Below the pieces are notes generated by a model. That model saw only the letters and a program-made list of their open reading frames with translations, made no database searches and was not told where the DNA came from. A stretch of 7,555 bases of DNA from JADKIH01 sp964486655 (GTDB lineage: Bacteria > Bacteroidota > Bacteroidia > AKYH767-A > 2013-40CM-41-45), in NCBI GenBank assembly GCA_964486655.1, contig CAZAON010000126.1, positions 1 through 7,555 of the forward strand, given 5' to 3'. Both the position numbers and the translations under genes were made by a program. Positions 1 through 6,644 of the stretch are shown here, piece by piece (the first letter of the stretch is position 1; each line of letters begins with the position of its first letter).

Positions 1-906
1 GTTTCACCGGCCTTATCAGGGGTCTATACCCTAAAGGCAAATCATGTATTCAGGGTATCCTTCTCTTCCGCTATTCGAAATCCGACTCTCTCAGATCAGT
101 ATTTATATTATAATGTCGGACGGGCGATTCTGCTTGGAAACATAGAAGGATTTGATTCGCTTGTAACAATTGAGTCGTTGAGGAATTACCTGAATACTCC
201 CAATCTCGACAGAAGTCTGCTCAGTTATTTTAATGTTGATCCGGTACAACCTGAAAAAGTCAAAACAATTGAAGCGGGTTATCGCGGTACGGTATTCGAA
301 AATTTCTACCTGGATGCCAACTACTATTTTAGTTTCTACACCGATTTTATCGGTTATAAATTCGGTGTTGATGTCGCTTTCAATGATCCTCCGAATCAGA
401 ATTTTCTAAAGTCTTACCAGGCTTACCGGATTGCAACAAATTCGGCCGACATGGTTGTTTCACAGGGAGGTTCAATCGGTGTCAATTATTATTTCGCAAA
501 ATATTATGCCGCAATTGCAAACTACTCTTACAATTATCTCGACCGCAGAGGGTCGACTGACCCGTTGATACCTGCTTTTAATACGCCGGTTAACAAGTAT
601 AACCTCGGACTGAATGGAAGAGATATGGCAATTAATTTTTTTGGAAAGCGGATTACAGGAGTCGGATTTAATGTCAATTACAAATGGATTCAGGGATTTC
701 GATTTGAGGGTTCCCCGCAATTTACGGGTGATGTTGAATCTTATGGAATTGTCGATGCCCAGGTAAATTATAAAATCAGAAAAATCAAGACTACTCTGAA
801 ATTGGGCGCGTCGAATGTGTTGAATAACAGGGTTTACCAGGTCTATGGCGGACCATTGGTTGGCCGGCTGGCTTATTTTTCCGTTAACATCAATTTGACA
901 CAATAA
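1..906 (+). CDS. TonB-dependent outer-membrane receptor, C-terminal part (5' truncated)
   Basis: The frame is open from base 1 to the TAA at 904-906, giving 301 residues of a protein whose N-terminus lies before the window. The first in-window residues include FRVSFSSAIRNPTL, the conserved strand found in TonB-dependent receptors of Bacteroidota. A run of alternating aromatic/polar beta-strands follows (for example EAGYRGTVFENFYLDANYYF and VGFNVNYKWIQGFRFEG). Near the end are the family's LGASNVLNN and a YGGPLVGRLAYFSVNINL closing strand. These fit the outer-membrane beta-barrel that imports large substrates using TonB/ExbBD energy; the plug and any carboxypeptidase-like N-terminal domain would be upstream. 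The terminal residues are NLTQ rather than the usual final aromatic. The TTG at 178 should not be taken as the start, because homologous sequence continues upstream of it. The substrate cannot be told. The next gene begins 36 bp downstream on the same strand, so cotranscription is plausible. Confidence 0.88.
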   Translation, partial: VSPALSGVYTLKANHVFRVSFSSAIRNPTLSDQYLYYNVGRAILLGNIEGFDSLVTIESLRNYLNTPNLDRSLLSYFNVDPVQPEKVKTIEAGYRGTVFENFYLDANYYFSFYTDFIGYKFGVDVAFNDPPNQNFLKSYQAYRIATNSADMVVSQGGSIGVNYYFAKYYAAIANYSYNYLDRRGSTDPLIPAFNTPVNKYNLGLNGRDMAINFFGKRITGVGFNVNYKWIQGFRFEGSPQFTGDVESYGIVDAQVNYKIRKIKTTLKLGASNVLNNRVYQVYGGPLVGRLAYFSVNINLTQ

Positions 907-942
907 AACTTAAATTTACAGTTCAATTCAAAACAAAATGTC

Positions 943-2421
943 ATGAAGAAAATTCTACTATTCATTCTATCTATTACTTCAATAACCCTGAGTGCGCAAC
1001 AGAGGTATTTGGAGCCGGTTTTCTCCTCTGTCAATGTCACTTCTGACATTACTTATGGAATAAACGTTTCAGTAATTACAGGATCTCCCGCACTAGACAC
1101 CTTGCAAATGGATATCTATGAACCTGCCGGAGACACTGCAACGCTGCGTCCGCTTGTAATTTATATTCATACCGGAAGCTTCCTTCCTACTTCTCTAAAC
1201 GGGCAATGCACAGGAGATAAGCGCGATAGTTCTGTTATTGAAATGTGTATGCAGTTTGCAAAAAAAGGATATGTAGCTGCTGCAATCGATTACCGGTTGG
1301 GCTGGAATCCGATTTCACCGGATCAGGATACACGTACAGGAACATTGCTGAATGCAGTATACAGAGCCGTACAGGACGTTAAGTCATGTGTGCGTTATTT
1401 CAGAAGCACAATTGCTACGATGAGTAATCCGTACAAGATCGACGATAACATGATTGCATTAGGCGGACAGGGATCGGGCGGTTATGTGGCTCTTGCCTAT
1501 GCTACGATTGATTCGTATGCTGACATTACACTTCCTAAATTTTATAACCTGACCACAACAATGCCTTACATTGACACTACACTTTCGGGTGACTGGGATG
1601 GATATGGCGGTAATGGATTAAATCAGCCTGCCTTGAATAATCCGGGATATCCGAATGACATCCATTTTGTTTTCAATATGGGAGGTGCAATGGGAGATAG
1701 TTCATGGCTTAAAGTAGGTGATGCCCCAATGGTTTGTTTCCATGTTCCGAATGATCCTTTCGCTCCATATACTTACGGTCCGGTTATCGTTCCAACAACC
1801 GGCCAGTTCGTTGTTAACGTTAGTGGAAGTCATGATGTTGTTCGTATTGCCAACAGCATGGGTAATAACAACAGCTTTATTTATCTCGGACTTACCGATG
1901 TTTATACACAAGCTGCAAATCTTGTGAATGATGGATACGACGGATTATTCCCATTTGTCAGACCAACATGGCCATCACCTCCTTATTTAGGCGGAGAAGC
2001 CGGTCCGTGGGAATGGTGGGATACTACCTGTACCAGCAATGCAGCGAGTCTGGCTTCGAATCCTGACATGAGTAAATCTAAAGGAATGGCATATATCGAT
2101 TCACTTCAGGGTTATGTTTGTCCGAGAATGTATCGCGCATTCGGATTAAATGTCGGAGTGAATGAAGTTGAGAAAATTGAAAAATCGGTAATGATATATC
2201 CGAATCCGTCTAAAGGAAATTTCTCAATCGCAGTTGATGCCTATGCCGTAAAACTCGAGTCAATTGAAATCAGCGACATTGCCGGCAGATCAGTAAGAGT
2301 GATTAAAGGCAATGACAGCTTTGTCTATGAAATTGACCGCACCGGTTTAACGAACGGAGTGTATTTTGTGAAAACGAAATTTGCTACGGGAGAAAATGTG
2401 AAGCGGGTCGTGATAGAGTAA
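943..2421 (+). CDS. T9SS-exported alpha/beta-hydrolase-fold protein with altered catalytic motifs
   Basis: 492 residues. Residues 1-18 form a signal peptide (MKK, hydrophobic core, LSA then QQ). About 55-400 is an alpha/beta-hydrolase (esterase/lipase-like) domain: MDIYEPAGDTA at 56-66, RPLVIYIHTGSF at 69-80, RAVQDVKSCVRYFR at 141-154, IALGGQGSGG at 171-180. About 405-492 is a T9SS type A sorting domain (YPNPSKG at 419-425, ISDIAGRSV, GVYFVK, KRVVIE end), so export across the outer membrane is expected. Aligned by eye with the paralogue at 2645-3874, the oxyanion HGG is HTG (76-78), the elbow GxSxG is QGSGG with the nucleophile Ser178 kept, the acid Asp271 is kept, and the catalytic His position is Asp319. 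It carries about 20 extra residues near 191-225 and about 45 near 325-375, the latter rich in Trp and Pro (WEWWD at 356-360). Activity is therefore doubtful; it may be a binding protein or a divergent enzyme. ATG at 943 is chosen because it opens the signal peptide; no Shine-Dalgarno is visible. Confidence 0.85.
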   Translation: MKKILLFILSITSITLSAQQRYLEPVFSSVNVTSDITYGINVSVITGSPALDTLQMDIYEPAGDTATLRPLVIYIHTGSFLPTSLNGQCTGDKRDSSVIEMCMQFAKKGYVAAAIDYRLGWNPISPDQDTRTGTLLNAVYRAVQDVKSCVRYFRSTIATMSNPYKIDDNMIALGGQGSGGYVALAYATIDSYADITLPKFYNLTTTMPYIDTTLSGDWDGYGGNGLNQPALNNPGYPNDIHFVFNMGGAMGDSSWLKVGDAPMVCFHVPNDPFAPYTYGPVIVPTTGQFVVNVSGSHDVVRIANSMGNNNSFIYLGLTDVYTQAANLVNDGYDGLFPFVRPTWPSPPYLGGEAGPWEWWDTTCTSNAASLASNPDMSKSKGMAYIDSLQGYVCPRMYRAFGLNVGVNEVEKIEKSVMIYPNPSKGNFSIAVDAYAVKLESIEISDIAGRSVRVIKGNDSFVYEIDRTGLTNGVYFVKTKFATGENVKRVVIE

Positions 2422-2424
2422 TTA

Positions 2425-2473
2425 TTCCATGTTCCATATTCCATATTCCAGTATTCCAGTATTCCAGTATTCC
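2425..2473. repeat. Short tandem repeat of TTCC-containing units
   Basis: Directly after the stop codon at 2421 are three 7-base units (TTCCATG, TTCCATA, TTCCATA at 2425-2445), then three identical 8-base units TTCCAGTA (2446-2469), then a final TTCC. The unit length shifts from 7 to 8 within the array. The last units form the left arm of the hairpin at 2451-2524. The array is non-coding and has no spacers. Confidence 0.85.
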
Positions 2474-2524
2474 GGGTTTTGCCACGCAGGTTGCGAAACC
2501 CGGAATACTGGTATTTTGGAATAC
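2451..2524. repeat. Long intergenic hairpin (inverted repeat), possible terminator or dispersed palindromic element
   Basis: Bases 2464-2482 pair with 2493-2511: 19 bp with one G.T pair, around a 10-base loop (2483-2492). Further out, 2458-2463 and 2512-2517 pair imperfectly (two mismatches), and 2451-2457 (GTATTCC) pairs perfectly with 2518-2524 (GGAATAC). The whole element is a 74-base foldback sitting 29 bp after a stop codon and 120 bp before the next gene. It could end transcription of the upstream gene or protect mRNA 3' ends. It lacks a clean T-run directly after the stem, so a classic intrinsic terminator is not certain. The outer arms carry the same TTCC unit as the neighbouring tandem array, in inverted orientation on the right, which is what a dispersed palindromic repeat would show. 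Confidence 0.8.
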
Positions 2525-2644
2525 AATAGTTCGGGAGTGTTCTTTACTGTTTAACTATTAAAAGGGATACTTTTTTTGATTCGTATAAATAACATTCGTT
2601 TTTCATTTTTCATTCTTCAATAATTTTTGTTCTATATTCACACT

Positions 2645-3874
2645 ATGAAAAGATATTTACTCGCACTGATTACATTATTTACTGTTCAGAATGCTTATTC
2701 CCAGTTTAACCAGTATTGTGGTTCCGGCCGGTATGATACAGAGGTTTTCTCTGCTGTAACGGTTACTTCGAACATAATTTACGGATCGAATAATGTTGCC
2801 GGGGGCGGACCAACAGACCTGACGATGGATATCTATGAGCCGGCCGGAGATACAGCGTTGATTCGTCCGCTTATTGTCTGGGTGCATGGAGGCAGTTTTA
2901 TCGGTGGAACCAAGAATGACGGTGATGTTGTTTCATTGTGTAATCATTTTGCGAAACGAGGTTATGTTTGCGCTTCGATTAATTACAGGACAGGATTTGC
3001 CACATTTCCTCCGAATACGGGTGAAGCAACTCGTGCAGTCTTCAGGGCAGTACAGGATATGAAAGCGGCCGTTCGTTATTTCAGAAAAGATGCGGCCACT
3101 GCTAATGTTTATAAAATTGATCCGCTCCTGATTTTCGGAGGCGGTAGTTCTGCCGGTGCTTTCACAGCTTTACACCTTGCTTATCTGGATGATCCTTCAG
3201 AGTTGCCATCTGAAATAGATACAACGGTCATGGGCGGAATGGAAGGCGGCAGCGGAAATCCCGGCTATTCTTCTGAAATCAATGCAGTGGTGAATTTATG
3301 CGGCGCGCTGGCCGACAAGACATGGATGCATCCCGGCGATGAGCCTGTTGTCAGTATGCATGGCACCAACGATCAGACTGTTCCATATGCAACCGATGTG
3401 ATTGTTTTCCTCGGAATCGTTCCTCTCATGCAGGTGGATGGAAGCTATTCGCTTTCCGCCTATGCCGATTCGATAGGTGTGCCGAATGAAATGTATACGT
3501 ATTTCGGACAGGATCATGTGCCGTATGCAGCCAGCACTGCTTATATGGATACGACTGTCAGGTTCGTGAGTAATTTCCTGTATAGTTATATGGGATGTAA
3601 TCCAACCGATCCTTTTCCTCTTGCAAATACATTTACAACCGGTATAAATGAAATTGCAAATAATTCATTTCAGATATTTCCTAATCCTTCGAACGGAGTT
3701 ATTCAATTTAATGAAAGCGTGAAAGAGTTTAATGTGTTTGATGTGAACGGACGAATGGTCTTTCATTCGAATGAAAATACAGACCGGATTGAGTTGCAGC
3801 TGGAGCCGGGGATTTATTTTTATTCGGCGAATGAAGGGAGATATTTTGGGAAGTTGATTGTTGTTGGCAATTAG
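2645..3874 (+). CDS. T9SS-exported alpha/beta-hydrolase (esterase-like), intact catalytic motifs
   Basis: 409 residues from the ATG at 2645; a TTG 18 bp upstream would add six residues before the signal peptide and is less likely. Residues 1-19 are a signal peptide (MKRYLLALITLF, cut after AYS). The catalytic domain spans about 30-318: MDIYEPAGDTA (61-71), oxyanion motif HGGSF at 81-85, RAVQDMKAAVRYFRKDA (134-150), nucleophile elbow GSSAG at 167-171 with Ser169, acid Asp243 in the NDQTVPY context, and His291 in GQDHVPY. This complete Ser-Asp-His set resembles carboxylesterase/lipase families with an HGG motif. Residues about 335-409 are a T9SS type A sorting domain (FPNPSNG at 345-351, FDVNGRMV, GIYFYSA, short Lys/Val-rich end). 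It is clearly a paralogue of the 943-2421 product, sharing long stretches around the first motifs, but shorter. Expected reaction is ester hydrolysis at or outside the cell surface; the substrate is unknown. The hairpin upstream makes independent transcription possible. Confidence 0.87.
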   Translation: MKRYLLALITLFTVQNAYSQFNQYCGSGRYDTEVFSAVTVTSNIIYGSNNVAGGGPTDLTMDIYEPAGDTALIRPLIVWVHGGSFIGGTKNDGDVVSLCNHFAKRGYVCASINYRTGFATFPPNTGEATRAVFRAVQDMKAAVRYFRKDAATANVYKIDPLLIFGGGSSAGAFTALHLAYLDDPSELPSEIDTTVMGGMEGGSGNPGYSSEINAVVNLCGALADKTWMHPGDEPVVSMHGTNDQTVPYATDVIVFLGIVPLMQVDGSYSLSAYADSIGVPNEMYTYFGQDHVPYAASTAYMDTTVRFVSNFLYSYMGCNPTDPFPLANTFTTGINEIANNSFQIFPNPSNGVIQFNESVKEFNVFDVNGRMVFHSNENTDRIELQLEPGIYFYSANEGRYFGKLIVVGN

Positions 3875-4062
3875 CAATTCGACTTCAATATTAATTCAAA
3901 AAATGATTTGGTCAAGAAATCCATTAAAAGATTACCACCCTGCAAAAATGAAAATTGATCCTGATTGAAGTTAAGAACATCAAACTATTGTATTGCAAAA
4001 ATGTTTATTAATAACAAAAAAAGTATCACTGAGGAAATTAATAAATCTTTAATCTTCACTCC

Positions 4063-5133
4063 CTACTGATCCCTCGTCTGCTTCGAAAACGCCAACGGCT
4101 TCGCATTAATTTCATCATACATCTGCCTGTTCTCTAAAACATTGATGGCAGTATAAATCGCTTCACGGAATGAATCTTCTTTCGCCTGTCCTTTTCCCGC
4201 AATGTCATACGCAGTTCCATGATCGGGAGATGTACGAACAATGGGTAGTCCGGCCGTGAAGTTTACGCCCGATGTAAAACTCAATGCCTTAAATGGAATC
4301 AAGCCCTGGTCGTGATACATGGCCAGCACAGCATCAAATTTTTTGAATGAACCCGAACCGAAAAATCCGTCGGCGGAATACGGTCCATAGACAAACATTC
4401 CTTCCGCGAAACATTTCTTTATAGCCGGATCAATAATATCTTTCTCTTCACTACCGATGAGTCCCTGGTCGCCCGCATGCGGATTTAATCCGAGTACGGC
4501 AATCTTCGGCTTGCGAACATTGAAGTCGCGCTTCAACGAGCGGTCCATGCTCTTGATTTTCGCCACGATTTTATCCTGCGTCAATCCCGCCGCCACATCT
4601 TTAAACGGAACATGTCCCGATACAACTGCAACACGCAAATCGTCACTCACGAGAAACATGAGGTAGTCATTCGCATTAAAATAATCGGCAAAAAATTCGG
4701 TGTGACCGTTGAATTTAAAATCTTCCGACTGAATGTTGTGTTTGTTAATCGGAGCAGTTACAATCACATCAATCTTGCCGTCTTTAAGATCGTTCACAGC
4801 ATGCTGAATGGAAGTCAGTGCATATTTGCCCGCGGCCTCTGTCTGCTGACCGAATTCTACATTCACTTCCTCTTCCCAGCAATTGATCACATTCGTCTTT
4901 CGTAAAATGATCTCATTGCTGTTCTTAACCGTGATATACTGAAAGTCGGTCATGTTCAGCAATTTTCTTTGCTGACTGATCAGTTTATTGCTGGCATAGA
5001 TGACGGGAGTACACACCTGGTGCATACGGTTATCAAGAAATGTTTTCATGATAACCTCTATTCCGACGCCATTGAAATCGCCGCAGGTAATACCTACTTT
5101 TATTCTGCCTTCTTCAGCCGGGTGATTAGACAT
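4063..5133 (-). CDS. pdxA: 4-hydroxythreonine-4-phosphate dehydrogenase PdxA
   Basis: 356 residues, normal length for PdxA. It oxidises 4-phosphohydroxy-L-threonine with NAD(P)+, feeding 3-amino-1-hydroxyacetone phosphate to PdxJ in the DXP-dependent pyridoxal phosphate pathway; the enzyme is cytoplasmic. Visible family motifs in order: GITCGDFNGVGIEV (14-27), TAPINK (126-131), GHTEF (143-147, substrate-phosphate side), SGHVPF with His174, GLNPHAGDQG with His219, and AMYHDQG with His274; the three His match the zinc ligands His166/211/266 of the E. coli enzyme. GLPIVRTSPDHGTAYDIAGKG (295-315) is the typical C-terminal block. The N-terminal motif reads GDFNGVGIE where many proteobacterial enzymes have GDPAGIGPE; I regard this as a lineage variant. 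The start ATG (5131-5133) overlaps the end of the upstream aminopeptidase gene by 8 bp (ATGTCTAA), which points to translational coupling. The gene ends convergently with 2645-3874. Confidence 0.96.
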   Translation of the reverse strand: MSNHPAEEGRIKVGITCGDFNGVGIEVIMKTFLDNRMHQVCTPVIYASNKLISQQRKLLNMTDFQYITVKNSNEIILRKTNVINCWEEEVNVEFGQQTEAAGKYALTSIQHAVNDLKDGKIDVIVTAPINKHNIQSEDFKFNGHTEFFADYFNANDYLMFLVSDDLRVAVVSGHVPFKDVAAGLTQDKIVAKIKSMDRSLKRDFNVRKPKIAVLGLNPHAGDQGLIGSEEKDIIDPAIKKCFAEGMFVYGPYSADGFFGSGSFKKFDAVLAMYHDQGLIPFKALSFTSGVNFTAGLPIVRTSPDHGTAYDIAGKGQAKEDSFREAIYTAINVLENRQMYDEINAKPLAFSKQTRDQ

Positions 5134-6559
5134 TTTCGAAGAAATTAACGAGTAATCTGACTCCTACTCCTGTGCCGCCTTTACCGCGGTAACTTGATGA
5201 ACTATGGAGGAATGACGGACCGGCGATATCGAAATGCATCCAAGGATAATCAATGAATCGCTGCAGGAATTTTCCCGCCGTTATCGCACCGCCGATTGGT
5301 CCGCCGATATTTTTCATATCTGCAATATCGGACTTAATAAGATCATCGTACTCATCCCAGATCGGAAACTCCGCAATTCTTTCGTATACGGTTTCTCCGC
5401 TTTCAGAAATTCTCTGTTTCTGATTGGCAGATGCCGTTCCCATGGCAACAATTCCGTACGGACCAATGGCCGCGGCCGCCGCACCCGTCAGCGTTGCGAA
5501 ATCAAGAACGAGTTCCGGTTTATATCTTTTCGCATAATGCAATGCATCTCCTAAAATCAGTCTGCCTTCCGCATCGGTGTTTAACACTTCAACGGTATCT
5601 CCGCTCATCATGGTAATGATATCGCCGGGAGTGTATGCATCTTCGGCCGGACGATTATCTGTGGCCGGAACGAGAGCTATGACATGAACAGGCATTTTAT
5701 TTTTTGCGATCGCATACATTGTACATGCTACAGCCGCAGCGCCTGCCATGTCGCTTTTCATGTAATCCATGGAATTCGGAGTAGGCTTCAGACTTAATCC
5801 GCCTGTATCATAAACAACACCTTTTCCAATTAGTACATACGGATTTTTATTTTTTGCATTCTTCGGCTTCCATTCCATAATCGTGAAAGTCGGAGGTTGC
5901 TTACTTCCCAGGTTAACGGAAAGTAAACCGCCCATCTTCAGCGCCTTAATCTTCGATTTATTTAAGACCGTCACTTTAAATCCGGCCTTCTTTCCCAGTT
6001 TGCTGAATTCATCGGCAAGCATTGTTGCTGTGAGGTGATTCACCGGCTCATTCACGAGTGTACGGGCCCGGCAAACTGCATCGACAACATTCGCAAGTGC
6101 TTCAACCTTTGCGGAAGTAAGTTTTTTGCTTACAATATTTATCCCCGTAATTGAATTCTCTTCTTTCTTATGGTCTTTCCGGTATTTGATGAACTGGTAA
6201 TTTCCCAGGGCCATTCCTTCGGCCAATCCTAATGCGATTTCAGACTGATCGGCAGTATCTACAATCGTAACTTCTTTAATTTTAGCCCTGTTTAGGGAAG
6301 AAAGAAAGGATTCCCCGGCTTTACGGCTTTTCTCCAAAGCTTTGTTAAGGTCCTTCTTCGAGTCGGCCTGATAGATCATTACCAGTCTTTTAAACTGGTT
6401 AATCACGATCGATTTCTTGTCGGCTTTTAACTCTTTCCTGATAAAATCGGTTTCCTGGTTAGAAAAGACGCCCTTAGGCAAAGAGGCTTTGTCATCAATC
6501 AGTAAAATGAGGGAGTCGGTGGCCTTGTATGACTTAATTAGTCGAATTGTAGTCTGCAT
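5126..6559 (-). CDS. pepA: Leucyl aminopeptidase, peptidase family M17
   Basis: 477 residues from the ATG at 6557-6559. The frame stays open upstream to 6859, but that part runs antisense over mqnC and has no family similarity, so the shorter start is chosen. It is a cytoplasmic two-metal exopeptidase that removes N-terminal residues from peptides, normally as a hexamer. The N-terminal domain (1-about 160) is variable as in the family. The catalytic domain has all key residues: Lys246 and Asp251 in GKGVVYDTGGLSLKP, catalytic Lys258, Asp270 in MKSDMAGAA, and the signature NTDAEGRL (327-334) supplying Asp329, Glu331 and catalytic Arg333. These correspond to Lys270, Asp275, Lys282, Asp293, Asp352, Glu354 and Arg356 of E. 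coli PepA. The C-terminus has the usual DIAGPSF and GGTGVGVRLL segments. There is no signal peptide. It is the first gene of a likely two-gene unit with pdxA and is divergent from mqnC. The symbol is by family; its exact specificity is not shown. Confidence 0.95.
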   Translation of the reverse strand: MQTTIRLIKSYKATDSLILLIDDKASLPKGVFSNQETDFIRKELKADKKSIVINQFKRLVMIYQADSKKDLNKALEKSRKAGESFLSSLNRAKIKEVTIVDTADQSEIALGLAEGMALGNYQFIKYRKDHKKEENSITGINIVSKKLTSAKVEALANVVDAVCRARTLVNEPVNHLTATMLADEFSKLGKKAGFKVTVLNKSKIKALKMGGLLSVNLGSKQPPTFTIMEWKPKNAKNKNPYVLIGKGVVYDTGGLSLKPTPNSMDYMKSDMAGAAAVACTMYAIAKNKMPVHVIALVPATDNRPAEDAYTPGDIITMMSGDTVEVLNTDAEGRLILGDALHYAKRYKPELVLDFATLTGAAAAAIGPYGIVAMGTASANQKQRISESGETVYERIAEFPIWDEYDDLIKSDIADMKNIGGPIGGAITAGKFLQRFIDYPWMHFDIAGPSFLHSSSSYRGKGGTGVGVRLLVNFFENV

Positions 6560-6572
6560 TATAAATTGTATT

Positions 6573-6605
6573 TTTGAAGGGCGGAAATTAGTTAAAATAT
6601 TTTTG
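6573..6605 (+). promoter_or_regulatory. Candidate Bacteroidota-type promoter for mqnC
   Basis: TTTG at 6573-6576 and TATTTTTG at 6598-6605 match the -33 TTTG and -7 TAnnTTTG consensus of Bacteroidota primary-sigma promoters, with 21 bases between them. Transcription would start near 6612, giving a leader of about 33 bases before the ATG at 6645. A second exact TATTTTTG lies at 6569-6576, with a TTG at 6547-6549 spaced by 19 bases; it overlaps the first and could be an alternative start. I found no equally good match for the divergent aminopeptidase gene. Confidence 0.5.
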
Positions 6606-6609
6606 CAAG

Positions 6610-6621
6610 GAACAATTGTTC
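6610..6621. promoter_or_regulatory. 12-bp perfect palindrome, possible operator
   Basis: GAACAATTGTTC reads identically on both strands and covers the predicted start of transcription from the promoter at 6573-6605. It is flanked at a distance by CAAGG (6606-6610) and CCTTG (6630-6634), and GGGCCC follows at 6626-6631. A dimeric repressor site or a short leader hairpin is possible. No regulator gene is next to it, and the function is inferred only from symmetry and position. Confidence 0.35.
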
Positions 6622-6644
6622 TGCCGGGCCCTTGATTTTCCATT

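Noticed and set aside
472..903. 143-residue minus-strand open frame.
   Set aside because: Antisense to the receptor barrel, with no signal peptide or recognisable domain; a shadow frame.
2425..2473. CRISPR-like short repeats.
   Set aside because: Units of 7-8 bases with no spacers and no cas genes; a simple tandem array.
2621..2629. TAATTTTTG as a promoter -7 box for the second hydrolase gene.
   Set aside because: It has one extra base compared with TAnnTTTG, no TTG at a suitable distance upstream, and would leave a very short leader.
3875..4062. Convergent spacer with a 10-base direct repeat TGCAAAAATG (3941-3950 and 3994-4003) and the palindrome TTATTAATAA near 4006-4015.
   Set aside because: The repeats are short, A/T-rich and expected by chance in such a spacer; no GC stem followed by a T-run marks a terminator, and no gene is visible.
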